DNA of 64,000 nt from the NCBI GenBank assembly GCA_013398295.1, contig VZSF01001524.1, forward strand, positions 285,384 through 349,383, written 5' to 3'. The position numbers and the translations under genes were made by a program. Shown piece by piece: positions 27,501 to 42,500 of this stretch. Origin of the DNA: Chionis minor. Taxonomy: Eukaryota > Chordata > Aves > Charadriiformes > Chionididae. The notes beneath the pieces are model-generated. The model did not search any database. It was not told where the DNA came from and saw only the letters and a list, made by a program, of their open reading frames with translations. Within the stretch, counting starts at the first letter, position 1. Every line of letters starts with the position of its first letter.

Positions 27501-30500
27501 CTAATTGAGGGCAGCGATGGCTTAGATGAAGAAATTGGGTTCACTTTAAATGAAGACATGATTATCCAAACATTTCCATTCAGTGCTGTTGTCCCAGCTG
27601 CATTAGAAGCCAGGAATACACTCTTGCTTCAGACTGAAAATGGAACAGGTACAGACTTTTTGTTTCTATGTGTCATCTATGCTAGTGGAGTGGAAGTGGG
27701 ATCATTCTTACCCAAAGAGTTCCTTGAGACATTTTATTACCTTCATTGCAAGCAGAAGGATGTGCAGATCCATGGTGTTCCCTGATCAAGAGAGGCGTTA
27801 AAGCTTATGACGTGCTTCTGTCCTTTTTTCCTGACCTTAAAGAAGCTTCCTTTTGGTTTCTGGAGTAGGGAAGATAGACGGAAATGTGGGCATTCTGTAA
27901 AATGCCATTTGACCCTAGGGAGTGGGAAAACAAACTTTTCCTGGTTAGAAAGAGAGCCCACCTTTCCCCTGTGAGATGCAGGGAAGTGGAGGAGGAGAAT
28001 GACCTCAGGCTCTTGAGCACAGTGTAGAGGGTACTGAGGAGCCATGCGGAGACACTGTCCCTGTACGGACAGTCTTGGCCTGGAAGCAGTTGAGCTTCAA
28101 TAACGGACTGTTTTAAGCACAGAGTGTGCAGATTGTGAGAGGAAGGTGGTTTCAATGGCTGTAGGCAGCTATTCCACTGAGACCAGTCAGTAGGGGAGAG
28201 AGAACCAGACTGTTGAATAAAAAATGGATGCATTTTGCAAAGAAAAATTCTTCAGAGATGAGGTGAATGTTGTAAAGCTCTACCACCTCCATGATGAAAG
28301 GATTTGGTGAAGAGTCACAGGGGCAGCAGTTGGCCTTAGTGCGGGATTTGCCAACTGCACAGCACCTCACTAAGTCCTATGTGTATTTGGCTGTTGAGTA
28401 GCACCTGGGGTGGGACCGAAAGTCCCAGTTCTGAAAGAAAATCCTCCATATTTAACCAGTGCATGTTAACCAGGGTATTGTCCCCCCAGTGCAAATCATT
28501 TCTCCTCTTAGGTGGTGCTTGCCTGGGGTCCTTATCCATCAAAATACAGGCAGGTTTAGCATAACACAGTAAGGGTGGAGTTAGTTTTATACTTGTTAGT
28601 TTTATGCAGAAGGAAACAGGCCAACCTGAGCATGTATCTTAAAGTGAGGTGGTTATTTACTTCAACAAGGACTACTGCATGAAGTATTTTTCCAGATACC
28701 TTAGTGGGTCAGGAAAACTTGTCTAGCTTGTCACAAACACCTTTTAGTCCTATTTGGTACTTTTCTAAATGATGCTATATGGCCTGTTGCCCAGGCTTTA
28801 AGGAAAGAGGGTTGCCCTAGTGTCTGTGTCCATGCACATTACTTCTGCCAACAGCAGTTTCATTTTTTTATTTTGCTTATCTAGGAGCACACATCGTAGA
28901 GTATCTCGTTGCTGTTTTCACTGACCTCCTGCACTCTCAGAGAGAACCCCTCGCCCTCTGCTTGATGTTCCAGCTCTATGATAAAGATCTGCAGTCCCTG
29001 AAAGTTTCTAAGTATCCTCAGCTCTACCGATTTAACCAGTACTATAAACTCTGGATACCCAAGCAATCTCAGGAACCTGTGGTATGGAATACATTTGAAT
29101 GCTTGAGCCAGTATTACTATAAAACTTCACAGTGTATAAAGGTTACATTTCCATCAGAAAGTGCATTTAAATTAAGCTAATTTTGTATTGCTTCTTGATG
29201 ACATTGGGACACAAATTTGCTTAAGGGCTTTTCTCTAATGAGACAAGAAGGTCTGTGCTGTGGGTGGGAAGTGAAGCTGGGGCTCGAGGGTTGTGGGCAA
29301 TCATCCAGATTACAGCTCTTCATCAGGCATCATCTGTGGTGTGGCCTGAGGAGCCAGTTTAAAGTGATCGGAGTTCATCCAGGTGCGGGTTGGGAATGTC
29401 TGGACCAGCTTTGCTAGGGGTTGCAGTGTTTTTCTGTTAGCCCAGCAATGACCATGTACAGATTTGCCACGGGACACCTTTGTCTTGCTCTGTGATAGCA
29501 GGACTGTACATGTATATTCCTGGAGCTTCAGTCCTGCTTTCAGCACAGAACTAATTGTGAATCAGAGGTAGCTAAAGAAACTTCTGATTCATACTCATCT
29601 TTGTTTTTCTGTTACGGTTTTTTCCATTTTAAACAGTTTAAAAAATGCGAAGAAGTATGCAAAGAACCTGCTGTGGCCCTGGATTCTGTATTTACCACTT
29701 TGCTAAAGAAAGCCTATGAGAGAGGAAGCAATACCTTACTAAAAGATGATATCCAGACAAAACTGAGAGACTTGGCTTCACAGCTCCCGCCTAAACAGCT
29801 TTTGTTAGGAGTAAAGCATGTGTTGCTATACCTGAAATCTACGGTTGAGAACTTTGGCAGTGTAAGAGCAATATTGTGATGATATCGTGGGTTTGTTTGT
29901 TTTATTTTAATTCAGCAAGTACAAATGACTTGGCTGTTAAAACTTAAGGATCCGGTTCTGCAGCTTTTTCACCTATTCAGCTCTCACTGGGGCTATAGAG
30001 TGCCAGATAAGCCTGCACCTATGTAAACAATTGTATATCCTTCTAATTGTTGAGGAGTCTTGGATTTCCTTTGCATGGGTTACGTACTGATCTGTGCATA
30101 GTGCAAATGAGCTCCAGATTTTAGTCCAGCTCCTGGGTCTCCATAAGAAGCCTTTCCAGAGAGTGAAATTCGTTGGCCTGAGTTACACCAAAAGTCACAG
30201 TATAGATGAAAATCTATAAATATTTATTTGGCACCCTAAGACTTTTCTTAGAATCAGGTTTCTGTATAGAGGAGTGATTCCTTCCCCCAGAAAAGCTTGT
30301 AATCTAGGAAGTTCTTAGTTAATTTCTTTTCCTGTTGGATGATTATCCTTCTGCTCCCCTCCTCCTGATTTCTTAACTTCCAAGATGTCTGTTATTTTCA
30401 CAGCTGAGTAGAGCTTTTGGTCCTCACCTTGTTGACCTTTATGTGGACCTGCTGAGCAGCTTGTTGCGCCGTGGAAATCAGATAGAGTTGGAAAATCAGC

Positions 30501-33500
30501 AGAAACGAGAAGAGAGTCAGACTAAATCAGATCTCTTTATGGATGAAGAATCACTGATTACAGAGGCGTCTTCAAATGACAAGGTATCAAATCCCTTGAT
30601 ACACAGGCCAGAATCTCACTTGTTAGTAAACGTGGATTTGATGTATTCTCTAGGGAAACAGTCATAAGTTTTGCTGAACCATTAGTTAAAGAAAGTTGTC
30701 TTAAACGTGAATGATTTTTGAGCACAAATTATGTTGATACATTTTCACTGATCACCAAAACGTGGAACTGGCTAAACATGACAGAGAACAGGGGATCTGG
30801 CAAGGATCAGGCTGTGTCTTGATAATAGTCATGAGGATTTCTGGGATTTCAGTTCAGATTAAAGTGTGTCTGTCATATGCTTGCTGTATAAAGGCTTGAA
30901 TATGATTTTACTGCTTTGTAGAAGCATTACTATAGCTTTTACCAGGTCCTCAGAAGGGCAGGGAGTGAACAGGATGTCACCAAGGAGGTGGTGGAATTGC
31001 CGTCCTTGGAGGTATTTAAAAGATGGGTAGACGTGGTGCTGAGGGACGTGGTTTAGGGGTGGTTTTGGCATAGGTTTATGGTTGGACTTGATGGTCTTGA
31101 AGGTCTCTTCCAACCCAAGTGATTCTATGATATACTCTGTATTTCACAGAGTAGTATTGGGTGGAAACACATTGATGCAGAGAGATGGTGTTAGGTCTAG
31201 GAGGACTCAGGAACTTTGACAAGGTGGTCCAGCAGTTATGAAACTACTGTCTGGAGATTTGACCAAGCTGTATCATCCACAGTCTCATGCTTGAGCTGGA
31301 ATACAGTCAGGAGAGGTCCTGACAGAGATCACTCACTTTTGCAGAAGAAACTGCATTCCCTAAGCCCTGTGTAAAGCCTCGTTATAAAAATTATGTACTT
31401 GGAGGAGTGAATTGTTTTTCCCCCTTTCATCTGTTCTGTGGATTTGTGGGAGATTAGAACAGAATTGTATTGACAAACCCCACAATATACAGTTTTCCCC
31501 TGGAAATGTGCTTACATATGTGGAGAATGTTGAGTGAGGGCATGCCTCTCACGTCATAAGTGTTGGAAGGCTGGTATTTATGTGCTTGTAATTCAGTAAT
31601 ATTTTTATCCTCTGACCAATTAGTAGGCAATTTCGTGTTCAGTAATTGTAATAAACATGCTCTGTAAAATAGGCAGATGATTGATTTTTTATTTGTTTTT
31701 TTTTCTTCCCCCAACTATAGTTATCCATTCAATGATATTGTCACTACCCTTTGTTGCAGACACTGGAAGATATGCTCATGTTGATTTTCAGACATCCTAC
31801 ACTGGAGAGTTGGTTCCTGGCTTTAGAACAACGTTCTCTTCCTCAGCACAGTTTAAACCCTGTCACTGTGAAGCTCCTGTCTGCTCACCTCAATTCCAGT
31901 GTGCTCCAGCTGTTGAAAACGGGTGCCCCCATGTTGCAGAGCATGGATCACAAGCACGTGCTATCGAAGTACTTTGAAGCTATCACAAAAAGCGTCTTGG
32001 AAGAGCTCCAGGCTGCAGGGAAAGACAGAAGCCAGGTCTCTCCCAAGAAGTCTCACCAGCTGGAGGCTCTGGAGCAATTGCACTTATACATGGCTACAGC
32101 TCAGCTGAAGGAGGTCACTTTAACCATGCTGCGACTTCCTGAGATGAGCTTGACTACTCAGAAATCTGAAAAATCCCCTAAAAAAGGGAAACAATTAAGC
32201 TTCTACGGACAGATTTTGGTGGAGCTCCTCACAGAGAGCTACCGAAGGCAGCCCCAGCGAGGAGACCTACTGCTATCCACAGAGCACATTAAAGCTTTGG
32301 GGATATTGATGTCGGCATCAGCCAGCAAAGATTTGGAGAAGGTTTTCCTTCAGGCTCTCCAAAGCGAGCCAGTCCTTGCACATGCAGTCAGTGTAGAGGT
32401 GCATGTTCACTGCCTTAACCAGAGGTCAGAAACCTGCCTTGCCATTGTGGGCATGCTGATAAAACACTGTAGGACTCACCTGCTGCAATTTGAGCTGTGG
32501 TGTCTGAGCAGTGCCACTGGAAAGTACCTCAGGAAAAACATGGAGAGCTTTCTTCCACTCATTAATACGTATTTGCAGTGCAGAGACCAGTATGATTTCA
32601 CCCGACCTTCCTCAGGTAAAGCCACAACTGATCCCTGTTTGTGATTCAGGAGGCTAGATACCCAGGGTAGGCTCTGCTAGCCTTAAGTCTCGGATTCTCC
32701 ACACGATAAGCAGAGGTGATAAAATTTACGTCTTAATTTCTCATGTTTCTCTTGTAAGTACCTCTGCAGCATAAAAGGTAAAGGACTGTAGTGAAGGTTG
32801 GCTGTTAGACTGAAGCAAAGTACTCTTAGAGTTGCTGTTGCCCAGTTTTCTCTTTTGAAGCCCTTATTTAATACTTAGTGCATGTATAAATCTGTCTTCA
32901 TGCTTATCTTCGTTTAGTATAGGAGGTAAAAACTTTTTCTTGGGTGTAGATAGAACACTATCTGGTGAGTGGAATGCCGTAGCCATATGGTTTTGCAGAA
33001 CATAAGCTTTCACTTTTACAAGTGTAAGAGTCCAAAACTTTCTTCTAAATTAAATCTCCAAATATAGCTTCCTACAGTAATGCCTTCCTAAGCTGGCAGT
33101 CCAAAACTTTCCAAACCAACAGCAGCATCAAATTGACAAGACTGTTAAATTTTCTACTAGCAAAACCATGAGTTAGGATTCAACCTGACAGAACAGGGTC
33201 ACTTTGATTTAATTTCTCTTATTGCATAGAAGTGTGATTAGAAACAGGCTGGCTGTAGCTGTTGGTGGAAAAGGCTAGCTCTACCTAGGAGAAGTTCAAG
33301 TAGTGAAAAGACCTTGTCAGCACGCAGGAAAGTAGAGGATGGTTTAAAGAACTAGGCCTTTCTGTAGCATCTAAGACACGCCAGTGGTTTCATGCTTGAA
33401 CACTAGAAGGGGAGACTGCTGTGTGATTAACTTGATTTATAAGGTTTCTGTCAGCTGTCTGTTGATGTGAGAGAACATTTCCTTTCAGCCCAGGGTCATA

Positions 33501-36500
33501 GAACTGGTAAGGTTTCATCCTTCCTGAGATGCAAGGACAAGGCCTCTTATCACGAAGCTGTCCATCTTTTGAAGGTCTGCATTGTTTGCTCATGTCTAAT
33601 TGTTTCAGTTGTGTGCAAGTGGTTGTCTGGTACATATGCTAAATACTTCCTAATGGTGCTGTGGAGCAATACAGAGTGCGCTTCTCTGTGGCAGATTAGC
33701 AGCCACGGTGGTGTAATTTCCTAGAAACCAAGTAATATCTGGAACTTGATGAGACAAACGATTTGGGATTTTTGTAATTGTAAGTCTGTTGTTGCTTAAC
33801 ACGCTTAGATGGCGAAACCCGTGTCCCCTGCTCTCTCCCAACAGTTGCCTCAGCTGTTACACCTGTCTTGAGAAAAGCTCTGTGGAAGGAGCTCTGCAGT
33901 GTATTTCAAGACACAGAAGCGTCGCATGAGACCACTGTGAAACTGCAAGTTCTTACAAAGTTGTTGCCATCTTTAGAAAGCAAAGGGCTGCAAAAGCTTA
34001 TCGACCAGCTTCCTGATGCTCTCGAGAAAGTGGAAAATAACCATAGGTAGGCAAATCCAGTGGCCCTGTTTCAGGACTAGGTTTGTCCCGTAAAGCATTG
34101 TGACAGATACGCATGAATGCAAATATTGTGAACAACAGTAGCATCTTCTCCTCAGAGAATCTGTCACTTCAAAGCTTTGGCAGCAAGACATCTTTAGCAT
34201 ATACAAAAAGCATGTTTCAACATTAAAAACCAAATACTTTTCTGCAGTTGGACAGTGGCAGATGCCGTATCTAGAGTGCTTGAAAACTCTGAAGAGCTGG
34301 ATTCCTGGAGGAGACGCCTGTTATCAGCCTGCATGAAGGGGTTAATTGTCATGTACAACAGCAGTAAAGATGAAAGCAAGCAAGAAGTGGAGACGTCCAT
34401 GCTGCTGAGGCTAGAAGGATTATTGGTGAGACTTCTTGTGTGCGTTACCAGAATGTGACTGTGTGTGTATATGTTACTGTGCAATATAGACTGAACTTTA
34501 TTTTCTGTTTTATAGATTTTGGCTTCTGTGGGTTTTTAATAGCGTTTACAGAGTTAACTTAGCCCTGATAATCCTTTATAGGAAGCAGTTTTGAGTTGTT
34601 CTTGATGGCTTTCTGCTAGTGGTCCCCTTTGAAAATCAGAGTTTGAGGTGCTCAAGAGTTAAAAATCAAATGTTGCCAATGGATGTTTTTATTTTAAAAA
34701 AAAAAAAAAGTGATAGAGGCACTTCTGACAAGACCCATCTGCCATGCCCTCTGAAGTCTGTGGCAGAAATCCAGTTGATCATAGAAATACGGACTTTGAT
34801 CATAAAGAACACTACTTGATCATTCCCTCTGTACTGTTTATTTTCTAGTTCAGTAAGGTGGGTGGATCCATGCAAGACATAAAAATGAAGGTCCCTCCAG
34901 GCAGCGAATGCCTTTGACCTCTTGCTGGCTTCTAGTGAGACTCCTTTTAGTACATGATTGGTTGTACAGGATGGGACTCTTGCAAGCCCTGAGGGGCCAC
35001 CTCATAATGTTCATCCTGATGGTGTTAGCAGGCCTGACAAGGTTAGCACCTACCGTTACTCGGACTGCTGGCATTTGCAGCTGTCAGTATTCTTAAACCT
35101 GATTGTTGTTTATTGGGGTTTATAGCATTTCAGGGAAGATCAGTTTTTGTAAAAAAACAGGTACACCCAGCCACGCCTGTTTGCCACATGCAAGGTTTGA
35201 TAAGCTTATACACATTGCAGGTACACAAAAACCTGGTATCTGAGTCGCTTGCTTTGACTTGCTGATTTTTTATTCCTTTCACGCTTTGGGAGTGTGAATA
35301 AGTCTCTGGGGTTTTTGGTACCTACAGACTAGCTTGCTTTTTAATTGCATACAGCCCATATGCTCCCTTGATCCCAGGACCAACAAAACAAGACTTGCCG
35401 TTTCATTTGAATGAGGAGGTAGGATTGTTGTATCCAAGAGCTTTCTTCCCTGTTATCCTTTGATCATCCCACTTAAGTGTTTGGCTTGCGTGTTGTTTCT
35501 CTTTTGAACAACAGCTGCTGGTCTTGATGATCTGTAGAAGCTCAATGTGCTAAATGTAAACAATCTGTTTTTACTTACTATATGTACACAGCGCTTAGTT
35601 GGAGAAGTGGACCCAGATGACTGGTATAGCTTTGTGAAGACAGGACTCAAGTAAGTAATTTTGAGATGCACCAAATCTGCTGTAGGAGGTACAGTTCTCT
35701 TCACTTGGCCTTATCCTGCATTTTACTGGAAATACCCCATCTCCCTTGAATTCAGTCAGATTTGACGGTGCTCCTTGTTTCTCAGGGTGCGCTTTATGTC
35801 GCACCCACCAGTTTCATTGGAGGCTGAACCTGCACAGCTGCAGGCAGATTCGGATTTTGTGCTCCAGTTAGCACAACTAACATAGCTAACTGGATAGCTG
35901 GACTAGCTGCTTTTCAACTGGCATAAAGAAGTTTTATGCTCATATAACTTCTTTTCTTTTTATTTAAGATATTTCTTAAATACAATTCATGTGAAAACAG
36001 AATCGGATCTTTCACCTTTAAACCATTTAAATCAAGGAAATGAAAAATACTTTAGTATAATCTTAGCTTCTGTAGAGGTAGAAGTGTTAATCTGATGGGT
36101 GGTTGTCTGAAGGGTTAGTAGGCAAAATTTTAATCCTTCGTTAAGATCAGTGGAGCTACAAGTGTAACTGTGTGTTGATTGTCCTTTATATTTTATAATT
36201 AAGATACCAGTGTAGCGTAAAAAGACTGAAATCAAAACAGCTCGGGGAAAGAGGTGCATGTGTTTTCATTTTTTTTAATCTGCTTTGGTTTTACTAAGTT
36301 TGCTTTCTTTGCAGAGTTTTCATTTCTTAAACAGATTTTTTTCAAGCAGGTTTCCTTGGGTTTGGTTGGCCTCTGACTTTTCTGTTATCCTTGCTTCTAA
36401 AGGTACCGCTACAGAGATGAAGCATTTTTGAAAGTCCTGAACATTGCTATTCAGTTATTATACAGGAAAGAATCCTCACTTAGTCAGAGATTAGTCAAGC

Positions 36501-39500
36501 TCTCCAAACTTCACATGATGGTCACGCAGCACTCTCTATTTTTGTCAGCCATACTGAGGTCAAGAGAAGAAGATGGCATGAACATCCAGACAAGAGGTAT
36601 TTTTTTTGTCATCTTCTTCCCTTTAACTACATTTAGTAATCTTGTCTTTCTCACATTATGTTTTATCCATCCAGTAACCTATCCACCTACATATACTTGC
36701 AGAGCTATTAAACAATTCCAGAGTATTAGCATTTAGTTTTAAATTCTACCTCTACTTGGATCCAAATGTTGCATTCATTTTGTGGCTGCCAGTGTTAAAC
36801 ACTCAGGTTTTCTAAAACTACTGAAAAGTTAGATTTGGAGTTTTTTGTGGGTTGGTTTTTAACCCTGTTGAAATCTTGAATTGATTCTTTTAGTTTCTGT
36901 TAAGCTGTTTGTGTAAGATCACTTATAGGTGCAGATAGGTTCATTTAGAAACGTATGTGACATCTAAACCTATTTTAAAATAGGTTGATACAGAAGATTT
37001 TAAGTTGATTTTGCAAGTTGTATCAGAAATGTTAATCAATGTGTATTTGATACTGCAGCCTTTCACGAGGAATATCCTTCCATGAGTAATATAAATTGGG
37101 TGCTAGTTCACGTGTGGGATTGGCTTTGTTTCTTTGTCTTTGCCAACTGAAATACTACCTGACCTTGAACCAATCATTTAATCTACATACACCTCAGCTT
37201 TTTCCCCACTGTACGGGTCTTTGAGATTCTATGAGCAATATGTAAACAAACTTTACAACTTTAGTTGTAAATTACCTGAAAAGAGCAAAAAGCTCTTGTG
37301 AATTCACAAATTTAGTGAAATTAAAAATAAGTAACAGATTTTTCTGCATATTGTATGTGTTTTGCCTTTTGTATGGATTTCTGTAGAGCAGCAAGATGGA
37401 TTATTTGAGGCTAACTTTAGTAATTCAGAAACTTTGTGTCAACAGTGAATTCATTCAGGCTGTTGTCTTTATGATTTTGTTTTGACATACATTTTATATT
37501 TCCATAGATACTAGGGGATAAAGGCTGTGCCTTTTCAGTTATTGGGGGTAAAGAAATCTGGATTCAGGTCTTGGTTCTGCCACAGATACCCTGTATGCCT
37601 TTGAGTAACCTGATCACTTATTTGATCTGTTTCCTAGCTAGTTGTAAAATAGAATCATAGAATCATAGAATGGTTAGAGTTGGAAGGGACCTTAAAGATC
37701 ATCAAGTTCCAACCCCCTGCCATGGGCAGGGACACCTCTCACTAGAGCAGGTTGCTCAAAGCCCCATCCAGCCTGGCCTTAAACACTTCCAGGGATGGGG
37801 CCTCCACAGCTTCCCTGGGTAACCTGTTCCAGTGCCTCACCACCCTCACAGTAAAGAACTTCTTCCTAATATCTAAACTAAATCTCCCCTATTCCAATTT
37901 AAAACCATTACCCCTTGTCCTATCACTAGACTTCCTGACAAAGAGTCCCTCTCCAGCTCTCCTGTAGGCTCCCTTCAGGTACTGGAAGGCTGCTATCAGG
38001 TCTCCCCGGAGCCTTCTCTTCTCCAGGCTGAACAGCCCCAGCTCTCTCAGCCTGTCCTCATAGGAGAGGTGCTCCATCCCTCTAATCATCTTAGTGGCCC
38101 TTCGCTGGACCTGTTCCAACAGTTCCATGTCCTTTCTACGTTGAGGACTCCAGAGCTGGACACAGTACTCCAGGTGGGGTCTCACAAGCGCAGAGTAGAG
38201 GGGGAGAATCACCTCCCGTGCCCTGCTGGCCACGCTTCTTTTGATGCAACCCAGGATGCGGCTGGCTTCCTGGGCTGCCAGCGCGCACTGCCAGCTCATG
38301 TTGAGCTTCTCATCCATGAGCACTCCCAAGTCCTTCTCCTCAGGGCTGCTCTCCAGCCATTCTCTGCCCAGCCTGTATTTATGCCTGGGATTGCCACGTC
38401 CCAGGTGTAGGTAAAGGTGGATTATTTTCTACACCCCAGGAGAGAGTTCCTATAGCTTGCTAACAAGCTGGATTCTGCAGTGATGACCCCCATTTAAATG
38501 CACAGGGTAGAAGCATTTTGATAAGTTACTGCAGTTGCGCTGTGAACTTTTGAGTTCCAGCTGTAACTCCTTGAGTAGCCTGGGGAGGTTGCTGGGATGT
38601 CTGCCTTTACTCTGTGCAACTCCTGAGCTAATTTAAGATGCCTTCCTGGGAGAGGAGGGAGCTGTGGTATGGTAGGATAGGGTGTAGCACTTCTTTTTAA
38701 CCAGAGAGCAAATGTGTACACGTGGAAAGTTTCTGCAGGGTAGTATGCCACATTGTGGGTCTCGCCTCACAATAACATTTGTGTGTCCAGCTTGGAAGTA
38801 CTGTTTTAACTTGTTTAAAAAAAGTTGTTCCACTTGAACTAAATGCATCATATTCATCCTTTAGTGTAGCTGGGGGAATGGTTTTTGATACTTACAGAGA
38901 TAGATCTTGATCTAAAACGTACAGTACTGTGTGTGCATCTATTTAGAGAGGTTACATGTCTGTAGGGGTATTTATATACACACTATCTGAGAAAGTGACA
39001 AAGCTAAAGCTGCGTGTTTATTTCAGAGGCCTTGGTGGATATACTGCTGACAGTGGTGAAACTCAGCCCTTCTCTCTGTGAGAGCAGTCACCTTGCCGTG
39101 TTGCTGGGTGCCTACGGGGCTACGCTGAGTGCTGTAGGTAAGTGTGTTAGCCTGGGAAAGGTACTTCCTACTAGGTCTGGTTTTCATCTTCATAGGTGAC
39201 TGACTTTGGATTTCTTCTTGTTTTTTAGATCAGAAGGTACTGCTACTGCTTCAGTTATATGAGCAGAATAATCAAAGTCTTATAAAATCCGGGTAAGCTG
39301 GCTCACAGCTAGTGTTTTCCTAGGGTCTTATTTTTAACTGAGATAAACACTGAACAAGGTCAAACGTAGAGGTGAATGTCACTTTTGGGAATATTTTTCC
39401 TGTGTATTTCTTATCCTTAACGTGATTATTTTGTGTCGCCCAAACTTTTGGGTGTGTGGGGCTTGAGTGAGGGACTATCTCATTTCAGTAGTCCCTCACT

Positions 39501-42500
39501 CTTCCATAGTTAGAACCCACTATAGGGATTTCATCACAGGGGAAGGCCAAAGCAGAGGGTCTTAGTGTAGGACTCCTTCCCCTTCCTTGTTCCCTTGGCA
39601 TACAGGATTCGCCACTCGGCACAGCCTTTGCCCTTTTCAAGGGTCTTGCCCCCGTATGCATGATACTTGGCTCTGGTGCTTTGCTGGAGAAGAGAGGAAT
39701 ATGCCAGTGGAGGAATGAGTGTATAACCTCTTGCATTGACACACGTATTGTTAGTTTTGGGGTACTGACAGAGTATCGATGACTTCCTTGTCTTTCACCA
39801 GTCTGAACTGTATCTCTATAGCGCAGCCTTGCAATACATCTACGTGCTTCATAAGAGAGAATGATGTATAAAATAATCACGTTGCTTTTCAGGCTCTGTG
39901 CCCAAGCAGTCTACAGGGAAGTCTGTTGGTAACAGTTCTTACAGACACTGGTGTTTTTGCTCTGCCTTTACTCAAATGCACTTTTCTGGTTTTGAGGTAT
40001 GGGCATAAATATTAACAGCAATGCAAGAGTACTGGTTCAGGCAGCTGGAGCAGGATGGGACTCTGAATTAAGAACCTTCCTTAGCTTTGTCTGAGAATAT
40101 AGATAATCCTGGCAGCCTGTGAAGGGGGAGAGGAAATGAAGGTTCTTGTTAGCAAAGAATTGAAATGGCTTCCAGAAGCCAGGGCTCTGGCACTAGCCTC
40201 ATCTTGCATGAATCTTTACTGAAGGGGATTGCAAATGGGAGGGTGTTAGGTGAGGAGGAGATTGATTTCAGAGGGAGTTAGGTCTCAAAACTCCTGTAGC
40301 CTTTTTAAAGGAAAAACAATTTCATACTGTACCTTAAAGGGAATTGGTGGCAAGACACTTGGTTAGACTTGATCCCAGCACTGAAAAGTTTGGGTGAATA
40401 TAGAGAACATTCAGGAAAAGTGCTGTACGTGCAACCCAGCAGGGCCCAACTTATGCCACAAAAAGGAGCCTTCAGGTTCTGGGTGATAAGAAGCCTGACA
40501 CCATCCCTCCAGCTGCCTTACTGACAGCAAGGCATGCTGCTGGCAGTACCTACGTAATAAATGACAGTATCAATAGCACTTAAAGCACAATAGCAAAGTA
40601 AGTGGGGTCTAAGGAGCAGCTCGGAGGAAGATAGTAAGGATTTACGTTTTACTGAACCACAGTGGTGCTGGTTTGAAGTATTGATTGCACTTGAGACAAC
40701 CTTGTCTGACCAGGTCTTGATCACTGTCTCTTCATGCCGCTGCTATCATACTTACCTGCATTTATAGCTTAAATAAAAGAGTTTTTTTCTGAGAAGGTGA
40801 GTTCTGACGGGGATTAACAGGGTAGGAAGTAGTTAAAGAGACACCCTCAGACTGAATTTGAAAAGCTTTTGGATGGATGAAAAAGGTGTTGCCAGGGAAA
40901 CAAGTTCTAGTTTCAAGTTCCCATAGGATAATAAGTAGAAGTGAAGGGAAAATTTAAATACTAATTTATATCCTCTGTAATTGCTTTTCGCTCAGTGCTA
41001 GCAGTCTGTTGACTAATGCTTTTACTTCTAACAATCTTTAAGAATCCTGCTGTGGGGTCCAGCTGCTGTGGAGCATCACAAGACTTGCAAGAGTCTAGGG
41101 AAGTCGCTATGGCAGCAGCCAAGCATGGAGGAGATTCTGTGTCTGCTAGATCGAGAAAAGATGATGAAGACAATTCTGTCTTTCCCTCAGCATCGCCGTC
41201 TTCTGTCATCACAGGTGCTTTGGTTCAGACTGCTGAATTATCCTTCTTTTGATGTAGAAAAAGAGCCTTTCACTTTCTTTCTTGCATTCATGTAATACAC
41301 TGCAATTTGTTTACATCAGGAGAGTAGGTTAAATGCATAGGAGGGCTGGAATTAATTATTTAGGTGCACTTTTCAGATGAATTGCAATATATGGACCACA
41401 TGTTGTCAGCAGGTGTGATTATGCAGCATTGCAGATTGCCATGTATGAGTGAGACCAGAATTTGACTTTTAAACAGTTATTAAATTTGACTGTCCAAGGT
41501 CCATTGACAGTGGGCTCTTCAGTCCTTCATACAGTTTGCTAACATGCTTCTGTATCTGTATGTGCTTGTCAGAGGAAATGATTTTGGAACCCTGATAGTG
41601 AAAGCCAAATTTAAGCACAAGCGTGTCTTACTCTGTGTTGCATTATATTTTGCAAAGTTTAGTATTGGCTCCTTTATAATGGGATGAGCTGGTTGGGGAA
41701 GTTTGAAACCAAGCTGGAAATTGCTGTTGTTCTGTACAAATACTGGTTTGGATTTGGTTTCAGGAAGTACAAGAGTCACTATATAGAGATGAGAGTGTCA
41801 AGAGTCTTGACGACTTCTACGATCCTTGTTTTCTACTTCAGCTCTTTAGTGAACTGACCAGACCAGGTAAAGTGAATGTTTCTCTTTGATATTTAGTGTC
41901 GTTTGCATGGCTCTGTCTGTAGCTCTGTTACTCTTGATCTAAGAGCTAATACTACAAATGAATTTGTGCCTGGCTTTGGAGAGAAGAAACAGACATCATA
42001 AAGTCTTTTGGGCTTCTTAAAAATAATGTAATGCATCTTGTGAGATTTGGCTACTCGGAAATAGAGCAGTGTAGCAGCAGACAGATGTTCCTGCCAAGCT
42101 GCTCATGTCCAGACGACTAGGTACTCCCTCATAGCTCTTTTAAATTTAGTGGCTTAACCCTGTGTAGAGGGACGGATCTGTTTAAGGTGAGGAGAGATTT
42201 TTAAACTGGAACTGGAAACAACGTGAGAGAGACAAAAAGTAGACAAAGATTTGTTCTCTGATCTGTCGAACAGCATTCTGTATAATACAAAAAACAGCAC
42301 AATGTAATTATAAAATAGCATGAGGGATTAGTGGAGAATATTTGCCACTGGAAGGTTGTACTTTCTCTGGTGAATGTGTAGAGCTGTATTTCTGCATCAG
42401 CTGTGGTGTCACAGCAACCCAATGAGCAAAACAGGTATGAGAGGGATGGTACCTTCTGCTGCTACATGCAGCGCCCCACCTGCAGCTGATAGGACTTCGC

